Shown here piece by piece: positions 6,036 through 7,682 of a stretch of 7,682 nt of DNA. The notes under the pieces were generated by a model. It was not told the DNA's origin. It saw only the letters and a list, made by a program, of their open reading frames with translations, and did not search any database. Positions within the stretch are counted from its first letter, which is position 1; each line of letters starts with the position of its first letter. Where the stretch lies: NCBI GenBank assembly GCA_030038595.1, contig JASHSW010000096.1, forward strand, positions 1 to 7,682, read 5' to 3'. The stretch is from Methylovirgula sp. GTDB lineage: Bacteria > Pseudomonadota > Alphaproteobacteria > Rhizobiales > Beijerinckiaceae. The position numbers and the translations under genes are program-made.

Positions 6036-6491
6036 ATGGCCGTCAAGCTCACCACCAGCGACGACGATCTCGACGAGGCTCACGAGATCAACGTCACGCC
6101 ATTCATCGACGTGATGCTGGTGCTGCTCATCATCTTCATGGTGGCAGCTCCGCTCTCGACGGTTGACGTCAACGTCGATCTTCCGGCCTCGACCGCGCAA
6201 CCGAGTCAGCGCCCCGACAAACCGATCTTCGTGACGATCAAGCCGGACCTGACACTGAGCGTCGGCGATGCGCAGGTTTCACAGGATGGTTTGGCGGCGG
6301 CGCTCGATGCGGCGAGCGGCGGCGATAAGAATCAAAGAATCTTTCTGCGCGGCGACAAGACCATCGCGTACGGATCGGTGATGGACATGATGAATCTGCT
6401 GCGCAAGGCCGGCTATCTGAAGATCGCGCTCGTCGGCCTCGACGCCGGCCAGGCGCCTCCTTCGGGAACGCCCGCGTCGTCTGCGCCATGA
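6036..6491 (+). CDS. exbD: TonB-system protein ExbD
   Basis: ExbD partners ExbB in the proton-driven motor. The 151-residue protein has a short cytoplasmic N-terminus, the conserved segment EINVTPFIDVMLVLLIIFMV at 17-36 forming its single membrane helix, and a periplasmic domain. The essential membrane aspartate is present at residue 25, the same position as in E. coli ExbD. The periplasmic part (about 45-137) has the usual RIFLRGDKTIAYGSVMDMMN stretch at 101-120, followed by a hydrophobic strand and a short Pro/Ala/Ser-rich tail. The gene starts 6 bases after exbB, with GGAG at 6023-6026 inside the end of exbB, and its stop overlaps the tonB start, so the three are translationally coupled. 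TolR is the main alternative and is disfavoured because a TonB gene follows rather than tolA/tolB. Confidence 0.95.
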   Translation: MAVKLTTSDDDLDEAHEINVTPFIDVMLVLLIIFMVAAPLSTVDVNVDLPASTAQPSQRPDKPIFVTIKPDLTLSVGDAQVSQDGLAAALDAASGGDKNQRIFLRGDKTIAYGSVMDMMNLLRKAGYLKIALVGLDAGQAPPSGTPASSAP

Positions 6492-7228
6492 GCATGTTCG
6501 CCGATACCATCCTGCCGCGGCGGGAAGACAGCGGTCTGCGACGCTGGGGCTTCGCGGCGCTCGTCGTGCTTGCCGCGCATGTCGGCTTGGTGATCGCCTT
6601 CATGCTCGTACGCCAATCGGAGATGCCGCCCGGCAATCCGCCCGACGCGGTGATGATCAATCTTGCACCGATCGCCGTCGCGCCGCCACCGCAACAAGAG
6701 GTGGAGACGCCGCCGCAACCGCAGCAAGTACAGCCGCAGACGCCTCCGCAGCCGATCGAGCAACCGCAGCAGACCGTGCAAATGCCGGTCGCGCCGGACC
6801 TGGTCGAAGCGCCGCAGCCAGAAGTAATGATGGCTCCGCCGCCTCCCAAGCCCGTGCAACACGAGGCCACACGCAAGCCGCAACGCGCGCGGCCGCGCAC
6901 CAATTTGCCGCATGCTGTGAAATCCGCGGCCCCGACACCGGGGTTTAACGGTCAAGCGGCCGAATCGTGGCGCAGCGAGATCGTCGAGCGGATCAGTAGC
7001 GTCAAGGAATATCCCGAGCCGGCGCGTCCGGCGAGCGGCACCGCCGTAGTGGCCTTCTCGGTCGATCGCGGCGGCCGCATCACGAGTGCCCGGCTGGCGC
7101 GCAGTTCTGGCTCGGCCCTGCTTGACCAGGCGGCCGTCGCTACGGTGCGCCGAGCCAATCCGGTGCCCCCGCCGCCCGCCGGCGTGCCTGGCGGAAATTT
7201 CACCATCCCGCTGCATTTCAGCGGCTGA
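6488..7228 (+). CDS. tonB: Energy transducer TonB
   Basis: TonB spans the periplasm and passes ExbB-ExbD energy to outer-membrane receptors. The 246-residue protein has a cytoplasmic N-terminus with basic residues, one membrane anchor at about 20-41 containing a histidine (His31) in the place of the conserved TonB anchor histidine, a long Pro/Gln-rich spacer (about 47-125), and a TonB C-terminal domain from about 155. In that domain the family's Y-P motif (YPEPAR, 175-180), the VVAFSVDRGGRI strand (187-198), and SSGSALLDQAAVATVRRANP (206-225) with a following Pro run are all recognisable. The ATG overlaps the exbD stop in an ATGA arrangement. A second ATG two codons later is possible. Spacer length and composition are typical for alphaproteobacteria. 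No receptor gene is next to it, so the ligand is unknown. Confidence 0.95.
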   Translation: MSMFADTILPRREDSGLRRWGFAALVVLAAHVGLVIAFMLVRQSEMPPGNPPDAVMINLAPIAVAPPPQQEVETPPQPQQVQPQTPPQPIEQPQQTVQMPVAPDLVEAPQPEVMMAPPPPKPVQHEATRKPQRARPRTNLPHAVKSAAPTPGFNGQAAESWRSEIVERISSVKEYPEPARPASGTAVVAFSVDRGGRITSARLARSSGSALLDQAAVATVRRANPVPPPPAGVPGGNFTIPLHFSG

Positions 7229-7281
7229 GCGCCGATCCGGAGAAGTACCGCGAAGTGCCGTGCTCCTTGCGCCGGCTCGCG

Positions 7282-7310
7282 TTGACTTGCCTCGCCGGGA
7301 CCATTACACG
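7282..7310 (+). promoter_or_regulatory. Candidate promoter for the dehydrogenase gene
   Basis: TTGACT at 7282-7287 is followed after 17 bases by TACACG at 7305-7310. The first box is close to the TTGAC core used by alphaproteobacterial housekeeping sigma factors; the second matches only three of six bases. It lies about 60 bases before the dehydrogenase ATG, in the 144-base gap after tonB, which fits a separate transcription unit. Confidence 0.25.
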
Positions 7311-7334
7311 CCCACCTTGCAGAGCCCGTCGCGG

Positions 7335-7356
7335 ACGATCGCGGCTCGACGATCGT
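7335..7356 (+). repeat. Inverted repeat just upstream of the dehydrogenase gene
   Basis: ACGATCG at 7335-7341 pairs with CGATCGT at 7350-7356 around an 8-base loop, followed by TTCTC. The same seven bases ACGATCG also recur directly at 7349-7355, so this is both an inverted and a direct repeat. It could be a weak terminator for tonB or an operator or leader hairpin for the next gene, whose ATG is 16 bases further on. The short T-run makes efficient termination doubtful. Confidence 0.3.
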
Positions 7357-7372
7357 TTCTCGGACGAGACGC

Positions 7373-7682
7373 ATGGCGGAAATCAACAAAATCGGTATCG
7401 TCGGCGCTGGCCAAATGGGCGCCGGAATTGCCCAGGTCTGCGCGGTCGCGGGCATTCATATCGCACTTAACGACATCTCCGAAGAACGGATCAACGCCGG
7501 AATCGCGCTGCTCGGCGGCAATCTCACCCGCCTCGTCGAGCGCAAGCAGCTCGACGAGGCGACACGCGTCGCGGCGATGGACCGGATCAGACCGGCGCTG
7601 GGCTACGACGATTTCGCCGATTGCGATCTCGTCATCGAGGCCGCCGCGGAGAATGAAGAAGTGAAGTGCAAGATCTTCGCTA
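7373..7682 (+). CDS. 3-hydroxyacyl-CoA (3-hydroxybutyryl-CoA) dehydrogenase, partial
   Basis: The first 103 codons of a gene that runs off the right edge. Right after the start comes the NAD-binding Rossmann motif: KIGIVGAGQMGAGIAQ at residues 6-21, containing GxGxxG (11-16), and an acidic residue (Asp33 in the ALNDIS segment) that would bind the adenosine ribose. DFADCDLVIEAAAEN near 80-94 is the family's second landmark. Full-length enzymes have about 290 residues, so roughly a third is present and the C-terminal catalytic helices are missing. The enzyme oxidises (S)-3-hydroxyacyl-CoA to the 3-oxoacyl-CoA with NAD+ in fatty-acid or butyrate/PHB-linked metabolism in the cytoplasm. The single-domain start close to the N-terminus favours the Hbd/PaaH type over the large FadB fusion. 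The ATG has only a weak GGACGAG binding site. It appears unrelated in function to the tonB operon before it. Confidence 0.93.
   Translation, partial: MAEINKIGIVGAGQMGAGIAQVCAVAGIHIALNDISEERINAGIALLGGNLTRLVERKQLDEATRVAAMDRIRPALGYDDFADCDLVIEAAAENEEVKCKIFA

Noticed and set aside
5019..6200. Minus-strand frame of 393 codons opposite exbB and the start of exbD
   Set aside because: Shadow of the real exbB/exbD frames; the translation is an Arg/Asp/His-rich string with no recognisable family.
7086..7664. Plus-strand frame of 192 codons spanning the tonB end and the dehydrogenase start
   Set aside because: It runs out of frame through the end of tonB and through the Rossmann motif of the dehydrogenase, both clearly real in other frames.
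1..7682. CRISPR arrays, tRNA genes, insertion sequences or phage attachment sites
   Set aside because: No regularly spaced repeats, tRNA-like cloverleaf with anticodon context, transposase motifs or terminal inverted repeats were seen. The longest low-complexity stretches are the Ala/Pro-rich ExbB segment and the Pro/Gln-rich TonB spacer, which are coding.

Overview
This window looks like chromosomal DNA from a GC-rich alphaproteobacterium, most likely Hyphomicrobiales. The reasons are the strong G/C bias at third codon positions, an ExbB with a long secreted Ala/Pro-rich N-terminus of the rhizobial kind, and an OprB-type porin. The order-level placement is inference from family resemblance, not from a marker gene. 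All convincing genes lie on the + strand.

Layout. Positions 1-654 hold no intact gene. The left edge carries a CxxCH haem-attachment motif that may be a frameshifted cytochrome c remnant, and an AT-richer stretch (about 510-650) probably contains the promoter of the next gene. Positions 655-4707 carry three closely spaced genes: an OprB-family outer-membrane porin, a secreted NHL-like beta-propeller protein of unknown function, and a Tat-exported EfeB-type DyP haem peroxidase. Gaps of 49 and 59 bases suggest one transcript whose products all work in the cell envelope. A 275-base gap with a hairpin and two short palindromes follows. Positions 4983-7228 carry a tight exbB-exbD-tonB operon (6-base gap, then an ATGA overlap), which is the inner-membrane energiser for TonB-dependent outer-membrane receptors. 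After a 144-base spacer, a 3-hydroxyacyl-CoA dehydrogenase (3-hydroxybutyryl-CoA dehydrogenase type) starts at 7373 and runs off the right edge.

How the genes may work together. ExbB, ExbD and TonB form the known proton-driven complex that powers siderophore, haem or vitamin B12 uptake. No TonB-dependent receptor is visible here. The peroxidase resembles EfeB, normally part of the EfeUOB iron importer, but neither EfeU nor EfeO is next to it. Its partners are instead a porin and an uncharacterised propeller. That porin-propeller-peroxidase trio is the most interesting part of the window. It could be a periplasmic peroxidase module with its own entry channel, but this is a hypothesis from gene order and export signals only. 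The dehydrogenase belongs to central acyl-CoA metabolism and is probably a separate transcription unit.
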